Positions 36,770 through 47,292 are shown, counted from the first letter of the stretch. The stretch is 64,000 bases of DNA from Dechloromonas sp. ZY10 (GCF_041378895.1 NZ_CP144212.1:3395501-3459500), one strand, 5' to 3'. The notes: generated by a model not told the origin, from the sequence alone. Program-made: numbers and translations.

Positions 36770-37918
36770 ATGACGATCCATATCCGTACCCTCACAGCCA
36801 ACGACACCGCAGCACTGGAACAAGTGCGCCAGTACTTCCGCAATTACGCGGCCTGGCTCGGGGTTGAACTGTGCTTCCAGAACTTCGACCAGGAAATGGC
36901 TTCGCTGCCCGGCGCCTATTCGGCACCGGCGGGTCGCCTGTTCTTTGCCGAGGTTGACGGACGCCCGGCCGGCTGCGTCGGGGTACGCCCCTTGCCGGAA
37001 AGCGATGGCCTGTGCGAGATGAAACGCCTGTACGTCTCGCCCGAAGCACGCGGACAGGGAATCGGCGCGGCGCTGGCGATGGCGGCGATCAAGGCAGCCA
37101 AGGAAATTGGCTATAAAAAGCTGATGCTCGACACCCTGCCCAACATGCGGATGGCGGTCAAACTCTACCGCGAACTGGGCTTTACCGAGGCCCCGGCCTA
37201 TTACCAGACGCCAGCCGAAGGGACGATGTTCCTCGCCCTTGACCTGGAAAACTGGTCGGAAGAGGAAGTGCGCAGCGAAAACCTGTCGCACCTGTTCGAC
37301 TTCAACCGTGCTTGGGCCGCCCGGATGCAGGATGCGGACCCCGATTACTTCAACCGCCTGGCCAAGATTCAAACACCCGAGTTCCTGTGGATCGGTTGTT
37401 CCGACTCGCGCGTCCCGGCCAACCAGATCGTCGGCCTGCTGCCAGGCGAGGTGTTTGTCCATCGCAACGTGGCCAACCTGGTCCTGCATACCGACCTCAA
37501 CTGCCTGTCGGTGATCCAGTACGCAGTCGATGTACTCAAGGTCAAGCATGTCATGGTCGTCGGCCACTATGGCTGCGGCGGGGTGCTGGCGGCGCTCAAC
37601 AAGTCGCGGGTCGGCATCGTCGACTTCTGGCTCGACAATGTGCAACGGGTACACGAAAAGCACCGCGAACAGGTCGCCCGTCTGCCGACCGAGAAGCAGC
37701 ACGACCGGCTGTGCGAACTGAACGTCCTCGAACAAGTAGTCAGCCTGGCCAACACCCCGGTAGTCAAGGATGCCTGGGGGCGGAACCAGAAACTGACCAT
37801 CCATGGCTGGATTTACGGCCTCAAGGACGGCCTGATGCATGACCTGGGAATTACCCTCGATTGCCCGGACGACCTCCCCGTACGCTACGACGCGGCGCTG
37901 AAAGCCCTCGAAGCCTGA
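36770..37918 (+). CDS. GNAT acetyltransferase - beta-carbonic anhydrase fusion
   Basis: One uninterrupted 382-residue frame holds two domains. Residues 1-160 are a GNAT domain with the acetyl-CoA loop RGQGIGAAL (94-102) and LYRELGFTE. Residues about 165-382 are a beta-carbonic anhydrase with zinc ligands Cys210, His266, Cys269, the Asp212-Arg214 pair (CSDSR) and VFVHRNVANLV. There is no stop, and I see no internal start with a ribosome site at the junction. By position between ivd and a thiolase, the anhydrase may supply bicarbonate to methylcrotonyl-CoA carboxylase (inference). The acetyltransferase substrate is unknown. Confidence 0.9.
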   Translation: MTIHIRTLTANDTAALEQVRQYFRNYAAWLGVELCFQNFDQEMASLPGAYSAPAGRLFFAEVDGRPAGCVGVRPLPESDGLCEMKRLYVSPEARGQGIGAALAMAAIKAAKEIGYKKLMLDTLPNMRMAVKLYRELGFTEAPAYYQTPAEGTMFLALDLENWSEEEVRSENLSHLFDFNRAWAARMQDADPDYFNRLAKIQTPEFLWIGCSDSRVPANQIVGLLPGEVFVHRNVANLVLHTDLNCLSVIQYAVDVLKVKHVMVVGHYGCGGVLAALNKSRVGIVDFWLDNVQRVHEKHREQVARLPTEKQHDRLCELNVLEQVVSLANTPVVKDAWGRNQKLTIHGWIYGLKDGLMHDLGITLDCPDDLPVRYDAALKALEA

Positions 37919-37956
37919 ACCGATTACTCATAACAAACCGTCAAGGAGAAAGCAGC

Positions 37957-39147
37957 ATGAATGACCCTATCGTTATCGTTTCCGCCGCCCGCACCCCGAT
38001 GGGTGCCTTCCAGGGCGCCTTCGCCGGCCTGACCGCACCGCAGCTGGGTGCTGCCGCGATCAAGGCCGCTGTCGAGCGCGCCGGGATTGACGCCAACCTG
38101 GTCAACGAAGTCCTGATGGGCTGCGTCCTGCCCGCCGGTCTCGGCCAGGCGCCGGTCCGCCAGGCCGCCCTGCTCGCCGGCCTGCCGCTGTCTGCCGGCT
38201 GTGCCATGGTGAGCAAGGTCTGCGGTTCCGGCATGAAGGCCACCATGGTCGGCCACGACGGCATCCTCGCCGGCTCGTCCGAGATCACCGTGGTTGGCGG
38301 CATGGAGTCGATGACCAACGCCCCCTACATGCTGCCCAAGGCCCGTGGCGGCTACCGCCTCGGCCACGGCCAGATGCTTGACCACATGTTCTTCGACGGC
38401 CTCGAAGATGCTTATTCCAAGGAAACCCGTGGCCGCCTGATGGGCACCTTCGCCGAAGAATGCGCAACCTCCTACAGCTTCACCCGTGAAGACCAGGACG
38501 CCTACGCGATCCGCTCGACCACCCGTGCCATCGAAGCCTCCAATAACGGTGCCTTCGCCTGGGAAATCGCTCCGGTCACCGTCGCCGGGCGCAAGGGCGA
38601 TGTCGTGGTTGACAAGGACGAAGGCCCGTTCGCCGTCAATGTCGACAAGATTCCGACCCTCAAGCCGGCATTCAAGAAGGACGGCACCGTCACCGCCGCC
38701 AACTCTTCCTCGATCTCCGACGGCGCCGCCGCGCTGGTCCTGATGCGCGCCTCCAAGGCCGCCGAACTGGGCCTGCAGCCGATCGCCAAGATCGTCGGCC
38801 ACACCACCAACGCCCACACCCCGGCCCTGTTCCCGACCGCACCGGTCGGCGCGATGCAGAAAATGCTGGCCAAGGCCGGGTGGACCGTGGGTGACGTCGA
38901 TCTGTGGGAAATCAACGAAGCCTTCGCTGTCGTCACCATGGCCGCGCTGCACGACCTCAAGCTCGACCCGGCCAAGGTCAACGTCAATGGTGGTGCCTGC
39001 GCGCTGGGCCACCCAATCGGCGCTTCCGGTGCCCGCATCCTGGTCACCCTGCTCGGCGCGCTCAAGGCGCGTGGCGGCAAGCGTGGCGTCGCCTCACTGT
39101 GCATCGGCGGCGGCGAAGCCACCGCACTCGCCGTCGAGATGCTGTAA
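37957..39147 (+). CDS. Acetyl-CoA C-acetyltransferase (thiolase)
   Basis: 396 residues from ATG 37957 (AAGGAGAAAG upstream). Catalytic residues are the Cys in SKVCGSGMKA, the His in ALGHPIGASGAR and the Cys in SLCIGGGEA; NEAFAVVT is also present. It condenses or cleaves acetoacetyl-CoA. In this cluster it would convert acetoacetyl-CoA from leucine to two acetyl-CoA; it might also feed PHA synthesis by the reverse reaction. The same frame is open upstream to 37861, inside the preceding gene, and is not used. Confidence 0.93.
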   Translation: MNDPIVIVSAARTPMGAFQGAFAGLTAPQLGAAAIKAAVERAGIDANLVNEVLMGCVLPAGLGQAPVRQAALLAGLPLSAGCAMVSKVCGSGMKATMVGHDGILAGSSEITVVGGMESMTNAPYMLPKARGGYRLGHGQMLDHMFFDGLEDAYSKETRGRLMGTFAEECATSYSFTREDQDAYAIRSTTRAIEASNNGAFAWEIAPVTVAGRKGDVVVDKDEGPFAVNVDKIPTLKPAFKKDGTVTAANSSSISDGAAALVLMRASKAAELGLQPIAKIVGHTTNAHTPALFPTAPVGAMQKMLAKAGWTVGDVDLWEINEAFAVVTMAALHDLKLDPAKVNVNGGACALGHPIGASGARILVTLLGALKARGGKRGVASLCIGGGEATALAVEML

Positions 39148-39189
39148 CCACAGGATCGGGTTTTAGGATCGAGGGGTGACTGAAAGCCC

Positions 39190-39215
39190 GGGGTTCCCGC
39201 CAAGGCGGGAACCCC
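39190..39215. repeat. Perfect GC-rich hairpin after the thiolase gene
   Basis: GGGGTTCCCGCC pairs with GGCGGGAACCCC across two bases (39202-39203). There is no T-run, so an intrinsic terminator is doubtful; it resembles dispersed 'TTCCCGC...GCGGGAA' hairpins common in proteobacterial intergenic regions. It lies in the 167-base gap between the thiolase and acyl-CoA dehydrogenase genes. Confidence 0.7.
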
Positions 39216-39314
39216 AGCGCTGGCAGCAACCCACGGAATCGGCCTCCCCGCCGCGCCGCAAGGCGCGCAAACCTCGACTGATCGCCAACGCCTGACCACT
39301 GGATTCTCATCATC

Positions 39315-40451
39315 ATGATTCTCACCCAAGAACAGGAAATGATCCGCGACTCGATGCGCGCCTTCGCGCAGGAGCGCCTCGCCCCCTTCGCCGCCGAATG
39401 GGACAAGAACCACACTTTCCCGGCCGAGGCCCTCAAGGAACTCGGCGAACTCGGCGCCCTGGGCATGGTCGTGCCCGAGGAATGGGACGGCGCCGGCATG
39501 GATTACATGAGCCTGGTGCTGACCCTGGAAGAAATCGCCGCCGGCGACGGCGCCACCTCGACCATCGTTTCGGTGCAGAACTCGCTGGCCTGCGGCATCA
39601 CCCAGAAATACGGCACCGATGCGCAGAAGGAAGAATGGCTGAAGCCGCTCGCCCGGGGCGAAAAGCTCGGCTGCTTCTGCCTGACCGAGCCACACACCGG
39701 CTCCGATGCCGCCGCGATCACCACCCGCGCTGACCGCGATGGCGACCACTTCGTGCTCAACGGCGTCAAGCAGTTCATCACCACTGGCAAGCACGCCCAG
39801 ATGGCGATCGTCTTTGCAGTGACCGACAAGGCCGCCGGCAAGAAGGGGATTTCCTGCTTCCTGGTGCCGACCAATACTCCCGGCTTCATCGTCGGCCGCA
39901 CTGAAGAGAAGATGGGTCAGCACGCTTCCGATACCGTGCAGATCATTCTTGAAGACTGCCGTGTTCCGGCCTCCGCGCTGCTCGGCAAGGAAGGCGAAGG
40001 CTACAAGATCGCCCTCTCCAATCTGGAAGCCGGCCGCATCGGCATCGCCGCCCAGAGCATCGGCATGGCCCGCGCCGCCTTTGAGGCCGCCGTTGCCTAC
40101 GCCAAGGAGCGCGTCACTTTTGGCGTGCCGATCATCGACCACCAGGCGGTCAACTTCAAACTCGCCGACATGAACACCCTGCTCGACGCCGCCCGCCTGA
40201 TGGTCTGGCGCGCCGCCCAGCTCAAGGATGCCGGCAAGCCCTGCCTGAAGGAAGCCTCGATGGCCAAGATGTTCGCCTCCGAAGCCGCCGAGAAGATCGC
40301 CTCCGACGCCATCCAGATCCACGGCGGTGTCGGCTACACCAGCGACTTCCCGGTCGAGCGCATCTACCGCGACGTGCGCATCTGCCAGATCTACGAAGGT
40401 GCCAACGACATCCAGCGCCTAGTGATCGGACGCAGCATCGCCGCCGAGTAA
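39315..40451 (+). CDS. Acyl-CoA dehydrogenase (short/branched-chain type)
   Basis: 378 residues: MILTQEQEMIRDSMRAFAQERL, CLTEPHTGSDAAAI, FITTGKHAQMAIVFAV, and the C-terminal IQIHGGVGYTSDFPVERIYRDVRICQIYEGANDIQRLVIGRS. The catalytic base is probably the Glu in IYEGAND. It is a flavoprotein that oxidises an acyl-CoA and passes electrons to ETF. It differs from Ivd and is probably specific for short- or methyl-branched acyl-CoA of related amino acids; the exact substrate cannot be read. No good ribosome site was seen before the ATG. Confidence 0.9.
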   Translation: MILTQEQEMIRDSMRAFAQERLAPFAAEWDKNHTFPAEALKELGELGALGMVVPEEWDGAGMDYMSLVLTLEEIAAGDGATSTIVSVQNSLACGITQKYGTDAQKEEWLKPLARGEKLGCFCLTEPHTGSDAAAITTRADRDGDHFVLNGVKQFITTGKHAQMAIVFAVTDKAAGKKGISCFLVPTNTPGFIVGRTEEKMGQHASDTVQIILEDCRVPASALLGKEGEGYKIALSNLEAGRIGIAAQSIGMARAAFEAAVAYAKERVTFGVPIIDHQAVNFKLADMNTLLDAARLMVWRAAQLKDAGKPCLKEASMAKMFASEAAEKIASDAIQIHGGVGYTSDFPVERIYRDVRICQIYEGANDIQRLVIGRSIAAE

Positions 40452-40465
40452 CACCCCGCATTTCC

Positions 40466-40505
40466 ACGGTCGACCGGCAACAAAGACAAAAATGCCGGCG
40501 ACCGT
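40466..40505. repeat. Second palindrome pair of the GGTCGACC family
   Basis: ACGGTCGACCGGCA at 40466-40479 faces TGCCGGCGACCGT at 40493-40505 as an inverted pair, the second copy having lost one T of the core. Size and layout match the pairs at 3517-3559 and 43994-44035. It lies between two leucine-cluster genes. Confidence 0.8.
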
Positions 40506-40532
40506 ACCCCTACCACGCACGAGGAGACAAGC

Positions 40533-41150
40533 ATGAGTGCAAGCGCAACGCCCCCGCTCGACTTTTATTTCGATTTTTCCAGCCCCTACGGCTATCTGCT
40601 GGCCGAAAAAATCGACGCTGTTGCCGCCCGCCACGGGCGCACGGTGAACTGGCACCCGATCCTGCTCGGGGTCATCTTCCAGGCCACCGGTTCGCGGCCG
40701 CCAGTCGATGGCAACAGCGCCAAGTCGAAATACGTCTTCAATGATTTCGCGCGCTCGGCCCGCTTCATGGGCGTGCCGTACAACCCGCCGTCGCGCTTCC
40801 CGCTACCGACCCAGAACGCCGCCCGCGCCTTTTACTGGCTGCAGGGACAGGACGCCGCCCTCACCCGCCGCTTTGCGCTGGCCGTCTATCGCGCCTTCTT
40901 CGTCGCCGACCGCGACATTTCCGCCCCCGAGGTGGTACTGGAAATTGCTGCCGAACAAGGGGTTGACCGCGAACAACTCGCCGCCGCGCTGCAAAGCCCG
41001 GAGATCAAGGCACTGCTCAAGGGCGCCTGCGAACAGGCCCTGGCTGCCGGCGTCTTCGGCTCGCCGCACCTGATCGTCGACGGCGAACACTTCTTCGGCG
41101 CCGACCGCCTGCCGCAAATCGAGCAATGGCTGGCCAGCGGCGGTTTCTGA
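40533..41150 (+). CDS. DsbA-fold 2-hydroxychromene-2-carboxylate isomerase-like protein
   Basis: A 205-residue thioredoxin-fold protein of the GST-kappa/HCCA isomerase group: LDFYFDFSSPYGYLLAEKIDAV in sections, WHPILLGVIFQATG, GVFGSPHLIVDGEHFFGADRL. The serine in FSSPYG replaces the DsbA cysteine, as in isomerases that use glutathione. No signal peptide, so cytoplasmic. GAGGAG lies before the ATG. Such genes turn up in many acyl-CoA and aromatic catabolic clusters; the substrate here is unknown. Confidence 0.85.
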   Translation: MSASATPPLDFYFDFSSPYGYLLAEKIDAVAARHGRTVNWHPILLGVIFQATGSRPPVDGNSAKSKYVFNDFARSARFMGVPYNPPSRFPLPTQNAARAFYWLQGQDAALTRRFALAVYRAFFVADRDISAPEVVLEIAAEQGVDREQLAAALQSPEIKALLKGACEQALAAGVFGSPHLIVDGEHFFGADRLPQIEQWLASGGF

Positions 41151-41189
41151 ACGTTTTTATCCACCGCCTTCAATCATTCCGCCTCCCTG

Positions 41190-41789
41190 ATGAAATCAAT
41201 TTGCGTCTTCTGCGGCTCCAATGCCGGTCACAACCCGCGCTATCGTGAGACCGCCGAACAACTCGGCCGCCTGCTCGCCGCGCGCGGCATCGAACTGGTC
41301 TATGGCGCCGGCAATATCGGCCTGATGGGCGCAGTTGCCGATGCCTGCCTGGGCGCGGGCGGCGCGGTCACCGGAATCATCCCGGAAGCGCTGATGGGCA
41401 AGGAGGTCGCCGGGCGTGCGGTCGATCATCGGGCGCTGACCCGGATCGAAGTGGTCGACTCGATGCACACGCGCAAGGCGCGGATGGCCGAGCTGTCCGA
41501 CGGTTTCATCGCCCTGCCCGGGGGCTTCGGCACTTTCGAGGAATTCTGCGAAATCCTGACCTGGGGGCAACTCGGCTTTCATCGCAAGCCGATGGGCCTG
41601 CTCAACGTCAATGGTTTCTACGACCCGCTACTGGCGATGTTCGACCGCGCCGTCGCCGACGGTTTCCTGCGCCCGCAAAACCGGGCGATGGCGCTGTGCA
41701 GCGACGAGATCGAGGATTTGCTGGCGCAAATGGCCGCTTACCAGCCGGAGCCGGTCGACAAGTGGCTGAAAGAGGAAAAGCAGTTGTAA
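41190..41789 (+). CDS. LOG-family nucleoside 5'-monophosphate phosphoribohydrolase
   Basis: 199 residues with ICVFCGSNAGHNPRYRE at the N-terminus, ELVYGAGNIGLMGAVADA, and the family motif LPGGFGTFEEFCEI preceded by SMHTRKARMAEL. These enzymes split purine nucleoside 5'-monophosphates to base and ribose phosphate. Many are mislabelled lysine decarboxylases. Its place within the leucine cluster has no obvious biochemical reason. It is followed by a hairpin leader and liuB. Confidence 0.9.
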   Translation: MKSICVFCGSNAGHNPRYRETAEQLGRLLAARGIELVYGAGNIGLMGAVADACLGAGGAVTGIIPEALMGKEVAGRAVDHRALTRIEVVDSMHTRKARMAELSDGFIALPGGFGTFEEFCEILTWGQLGFHRKPMGLLNVNGFYDPLLAMFDRAVADGFLRPQNRAMALCSDEIEDLLAQMAAYQPEPVDKWLKEEKQL

Positions 41790-41805
41790 AGCGTAAAAAA
41801 GGATC

Positions 41806-41868
41806 GAGTTGCCCAGGGGCTTGAGCGGTCAGCGAAGCCACTCAAACCCCTGGGCGACCAGGCAACTC
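41806..41868 (+). promoter_or_regulatory. Long hairpin in the leader of liuB
   Basis: CCCAGGGGCTTGAG (41812-41825) can pair with CTCAAACCCCTGGG (41841-41854) with one mismatch. GAGTTGCC (41806-41813) and GGCAACTC (41861-41868) form an overlapping outer stem. It stands just before the AGGAAGAG ribosome site of liuB. No T-run, so it is a leader structure or mRNA-processing site rather than a clear terminator. Confidence 0.55.
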
Positions 41869-41884
41869 ATAACTAGGAAGAGAC

Positions 41885-43492
41885 ATGACAACACTCAAAT
41901 CGCAACTCAACCCGCGCAGCGCCGATTTCCAGGCCAACGCCACGGCCATGCGGTCCCTGGTCGACGACCTCAACGAACAGGTCGAAAAAATCGCCCTCGG
42001 CGGCCCCGAAGCGGCGCGCCAGAAACATCTGGCACGCGGCAAGCTGCTGCCGCGCGAGCGGGTCAATGGCCTGCTCGACCCCGGCACGCCTTTCCTCGAA
42101 ATCGGCCAGTTCGCGGCCTACGGCATGTACGGCGGCGATGTGCCGGCGGCGTCGATGATCGCCGGCATCGGCCGCGTCGAAGGCGTCGAGTGCATGATCG
42201 TCGCCAACGATGCGACGGTGAAAGGCGGCACCTACTACCCGCTCACCGTGAAAAAGCACCTGCGGGCGCAGGAAATCGCGCTGGAAAACCGCCTGCCCTG
42301 TATCTACCTGGTCGACTCCGGCGGTGCCTTCCTGCCGCTGCAGGACGAAGTTTTCCCGGACAAGGAACACTTCGGCCGCATCTTCTTCAACCAGGCCAAC
42401 CTGTCGGCCAAGGGCATTCCGCAGATCGCGGCGGTGATGGGCTCCTGTACCGCTGGCGGCGCCTACGTGCCGGCGATGTGTGACGAGTCGATCATCGTCA
42501 AGAACCAGGGCACCATCTTCCTCGGCGGCCCGCCGCTGGTTAAGGCCGCCACCGGTGAAATCGTCTCCGCCGAAGACCTCGGCGGCGCCGACGTACACAC
42601 CCGGATTTCCGGCGTCGCCGACCACCTCGCCGAAAACGATGCGCACGCGCTGGCGATTGCCCGCAGCATCGTCCGCAACCTGAACTGGAAAAAGGCGCCG
42701 CCGGTCGCGCTGAGCCTGCCGGCCGAGCCGCTCTACGCCGCCGACGAGCTCTACGGGGTAATCCCGACCGACGCCAAGAAACCCTTCGACGTGCGCGAAA
42801 TCATCGCCCGCGTCGTAGACGGCTCCGACTTCGACGAATTCAAGGCCCGCTACGGCACGACGCTGGTCTGCGGCTTCGCCAAAATCTGGGGCTATCCGGT
42901 CGGGATCGTCGCCAACAACGGCATCCTGTTCTCCGAATCGGCGCAGAAAGGCGCGCACTTCATCGAACTCTGCGCCCAGCGCGGGATTCCGCTGGTCTTC
43001 CTGCAGAACATCACCGGCTTCATGGTCGGCAAGAAGTACGAAAACGGCGGCATCGCCCGCGACGGCGCCAAGATGGTCACCGCCGTCGCCACCGCCAAGG
43101 TGCCGAAATTCACCGTCGTCATCGGCGGCAGCTTCGGCGCCGGCAACTACGGCATGTGCGGCCGCGCCTACAGCCCGCGCTTCCTGTGGATGTGGCCGAA
43201 CTCCCGGATCTCGGTGATGGGTGGTGAACAAGCCGCCGGCGTGCTGGCCACGGTCAAGCGCGACGGGCTGGAAGCCGCCGGCAAGACCTGGAGCGCCGAC
43301 GAAGAAGCCGCCTTCAAGGCGCCGATCCGGGAACAATACGAACAACAGGGCCACCCCTACTACGCCAGCGCCCGCCTCTGGGACGATGGCATCATCGACC
43401 CCGCCGACACCCGGCGGGTACTCGGTCTGGGGCTGTCGGCGGCGATGAATGCGCCGGCGGAAGAAACCAAGTTCGGCGTGTTCCGGATGTAA
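41885..43492 (+). CDS. liuB: Methylcrotonyl-CoA carboxylase, carboxyltransferase (beta) subunit
   Basis: A 535-residue crotonase-fold carboxyltransferase of the usual MCC-beta length. Signatures are [71 protein letters not shown] and [14 protein letters not shown]. It transfers carboxyl from biotin on LiuD to 3-methylcrotonyl-CoA. Its partner liuD lies beyond a repeat-filled gap and liuC. The stop shares one base with an ATG opening a repeat-derived frame that I do not regard as a gene. Confidence 0.95.
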   Translation: MTTLKSQLNPRSADFQANATAMRSLVDDLNEQVEKIALGGPEAARQKHLARGKLLPRERVNGLLDPGTPFLEIGQFAAYGMYGGDVPAASMIAGIGRVEGVECMIVANDATVKGGTYYPLTVKKHLRAQEIALENRLPCIYLVDSGGAFLPLQDEVFPDKEHFGRIFFNQANLSAKGIPQIAAVMGSCTAGGAYVPAMCDESIIVKNQGTIFLGGPPLVKAATGEIVSAEDLGGADVHTRISGVADHLAENDAHALAIARSIVRNLNWKKAPPVALSLPAEPLYAADELYGVIPTDAKKPFDVREIIARVVDGSDFDEFKARYGTTLVCGFAKIWGYPVGIVANNGILFSESAQKGAHFIELCAQRGIPLVFLQNITGFMVGKKYENGGIARDGAKMVTAVATAKVPKFTVVIGGSFGAGNYGMCGRAYSPRFLWMWPNSRISVMGGEQAAGVLATVKRDGLEAAGKTWSADEEAAFKAPIREQYEQQGHPYYASARLWDDGIIDPADTRRVLGLGLSAAMNAPAEETKFGVFRM

Positions 43493-43554
43493 TGGTGCGC
43501 TACTTGCCTGCTGCCTTGCCGGCAGCCTCCGCTGTGCCTGAGACTGGTTTTGCT

Positions 43555-43746
43555 GCCTTGATGGTGGCAGAACCGGTGGGGCTGGCTTTGCCGATGGCAG
43601 ATCGGGCCGAGTTCGGGTTTATCGCGGCGGGTCGATCAGGTTTCGCTTTGGCGGTGGCTGACCGGCCTGTTTCCACCTTGACGGCGGTTGCTCGGCCGGA
43701 TTTCGCCTTGACGGCAGCTGGTCGGGCAAGTTTCGCCTTGACGGCG
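43555..43746. repeat. 30-bp tandem repeat, about 6.4 degenerate copies
   Basis: Units start at 43555, 43585, 43615, 43645, 43675, 43705 and 43735 with no change of period. The best copies begin GCCTTGACGGC, carry GGTCGG in the middle and end in TTTC. Because 30 is a multiple of three, the region stays open in frame and would encode a ten-residue repeat such as FALTAAGRAS. It lies 60 bases after liuB, directly before the inverted element. No spacers, so not a CRISPR. Confidence 0.85.
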
Positions 43747-43749
43747 CCT

Positions 43750-44241
43750 CACTTTCTTTTGCTTCGCCAAAAGAAAGTGAGCAAAGAAAAGGCGACCCCA
43801 GGCTACGCGGTCGGCTGCGCCGACTGCCCTGCGCTGCTCGGCAGTCCGGGCGGCTGGCTAAACTCGCCCCTGCGGGGCTCAAACACCGCCAGCCGAAATC
43901 CCCCGGCCCGCCTGCGCTGCTCGGCGCTCCACATGGGGCCGAAAGGCGTCGCGGCGGAAAAGTTGGAGCAAAAACCGACGCCGACTGATTTTTACGGTCG
44001 ACCGGCAAAAACGTCATTTTCTACAGTCGACCGTGAATTCGAGACGTTTTTCCCCCTGCCCTCTGCGGCGTCGAGCAGCGCAGGACGGGCGGGGGATTTC
44101 GGTTCGCATTGTTTGAGCCGTAGGCGAGTTCATGCGAACCGCCCGCTCGTCCGAGCAGCGCAGAGCACCCGGCGTAGCCGGGCGCCGCAGCGGGCGCGCC
44201 TTTTCTTTGGCTACTTTCTTTTGGCAAGACAAAAGAAAGTA
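43750..44241. repeat. Composite inverted repeat: two facing copies of a roughly 240-bp element
   Basis: The left copy runs 43750 to about 44006, the right copy, reversed, from 44241 back to about 44023. Each starts with a perfect 12-bp hairpin with six-base loop (43750-43779 and 44212-44241; stem ACTTTCTTTTG). Next come AAAGAAAAGGCG, then two CTGCGCTGCTCGG-type boxes about 80 bases apart, a GAAATCCCCC stretch, and an ACGGTCGACCG palindrome at the inner end. The copies have diverged but keep order and spacing. Open frames across it (43492-44343, and minus-strand frames) look spurious. Confidence 0.8.
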
Positions 44242-44324
44242 TGCCCGCGCGTCAGGCGCGGAAACCAGCCCCTGCAAGGAAAAACAACCCGCCAGCAGGC
44301 AAAACCCACCCCCGAAACCCAGAA

Positions 44325-44346
44325 TTTTCACGGTCGACCGTGAAAA
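44325..44346. repeat. Perfect 22-bp palindrome before liuC
   Basis: CACGGTCGACCGTG with TTTT and AAAA arms, perfectly self-complementary, ends 45 bases before the liuC ATG. Between the inverted element (end 44241) and this site I see no gene. It could act as an operator, a terminator-like hairpin or simply a repeat copy. Confidence 0.85.
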
Positions 44347-44391
44347 CCAAGATTTCCCCAAAAACACAACAGCAAGAATTACGGAGACACC

Positions 44392-45183
44392 ATGACCACT
44401 ACGTACCAAACACTGGAAATCGAAACCGCGAATCAGGTCGCGACGATCTGGATGAATCGTCCCGACGTGCATAACGCGTTCGACGAGGCCTTGATCGGCG
44501 AGCTGACTGCCGCCTGCCTCGAACTCGACAAGGATGCGAGCGTTCGCGTTGTCGTCCTCGCCGGGCGCGGCAAGAGCTTTTCCGCTGGCGCCGACCTCAA
44601 CTGGATGAAGCGCGCCGCGAATAACGGCGTCGATGAAAACCTCAACGACGCCCGCGCGCTGGCACGCATGCTGCGCGTGCTGGCCGAGATGAAGAAGCCG
44701 ACCATTGCCCGCGTGCAAGGCGCGGCCCTCGGCGGCGGCACCGGCCTGACCGCCGCCTGCGACATCGCGGTGGCGTCGACCAAGGCGGTGTTCGCGACCT
44801 CCGAGGTCAAGTTCGGGATCATCCCGTCGGCGATTTCGCCCTACGTCGTGCGCGCCATCGGCGCCCGTCAGGCTTACCGTTACTTCCAGTCGGCCGAGCG
44901 CATCGACGCCGCCCGCGCCCGTGAAATCGGGCTGGTGCACGAAGCGGTCGAGCCCGAACAGCTCGACGCCAAGGTCCAGGAAATCGTCGCCGCGCTGCTG
45001 CAGGGCGGCCCCTGCGCCCAAGCAGCGGCCAAGGATCTGATCCGCGCCGTCGATAACCAGCCGATCAACGACAACGTGGTTGAAGACACCGCCCACCGCA
45101 TCGCCCACCTGCGCGCCACGCCGGAAGCCAGGGATGGCATCTCGGCCTTCCTCGACAAACGCAATCCGGGCTGGATCGCCTGA
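44392..45183 (+). CDS. liuC: Methylglutaconyl-CoA hydratase (enoyl-CoA hydratase family)
   Basis: A 263-residue crotonase: FDEALIGELTAACLEL, SFSAGADLNWMKR (oxyanion region), RVQGAALGGGTGLTAACDIAVAS, and EVKFGIIPSAISPYVV with the second Glu. The ADLNWMK form is typical of AU-binding/methylglutaconyl-CoA hydratases, and the location between liuB and liuD fits. It converts 3-methylglutaconyl-CoA to HMG-CoA. CGGAGA precedes the ATG. Confidence 0.92.
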   Translation: MTTTYQTLEIETANQVATIWMNRPDVHNAFDEALIGELTAACLELDKDASVRVVVLAGRGKSFSAGADLNWMKRAANNGVDENLNDARALARMLRVLAEMKKPTIARVQGAALGGGTGLTAACDIAVASTKAVFATSEVKFGIIPSAISPYVVRAIGARQAYRYFQSAERIDAARAREIGLVHEAVEPEQLDAKVQEIVAALLQGGPCAQAAAKDLIRAVDNQPINDNVVEDTAHRIAHLRATPEARDGISAFLDKRNPGWIA

Positions 45184-45197
45184 GCAGGAGAGAAAAA

Positions 45198-47198
<2,001 letters not shown>

Positions 47199-47208
47199 AA
47201 CTGAACCC

Positions 47209-47233
47209 GGCGCCCGGCCGATCCGGGCGCCGA
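47209..47233. other. GC-rich hairpin between liuD and the CoA ligase gene
   Basis: CGGCGCCCGG (47209-47218) pairs perfectly with CCGGGCGCCG (47224-47233) around CCGAT. No T-run follows, so it may stabilise or process mRNA rather than stop transcription. Confidence 0.6.
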
Positions 47234-47292
47234 TCACTACCGACTTCTGCTGCACCACACCACCCCGGAAGAGGGTGTGAGGAGACAAACCC

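Noticed and set aside
38502..40322. 606-codon open frame antisense to the thiolase and acyl-CoA dehydrogenase genes
   Set aside because: Both sense genes have intact active sites, and the antisense sequence shows no family similarity.
43555..43746. CRISPR array
   Set aside because: The 30-bp units are directly adjacent without unique spacers and are degenerate. No cas genes are present.
43492..44343. Open frame of 283 codons beginning at the liuB stop
   Set aside because: It only translates the 30-bp tandem repeat and the inverted element, with low-complexity and frame-independent openness. No domain is visible and minus-strand frames across the same DNA are equally open.
47209..47233. Intrinsic terminator after liuD
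   Set aside because: The stem is strong but no T-run follows. The next gene is in the same pathway, so read-through is likely.
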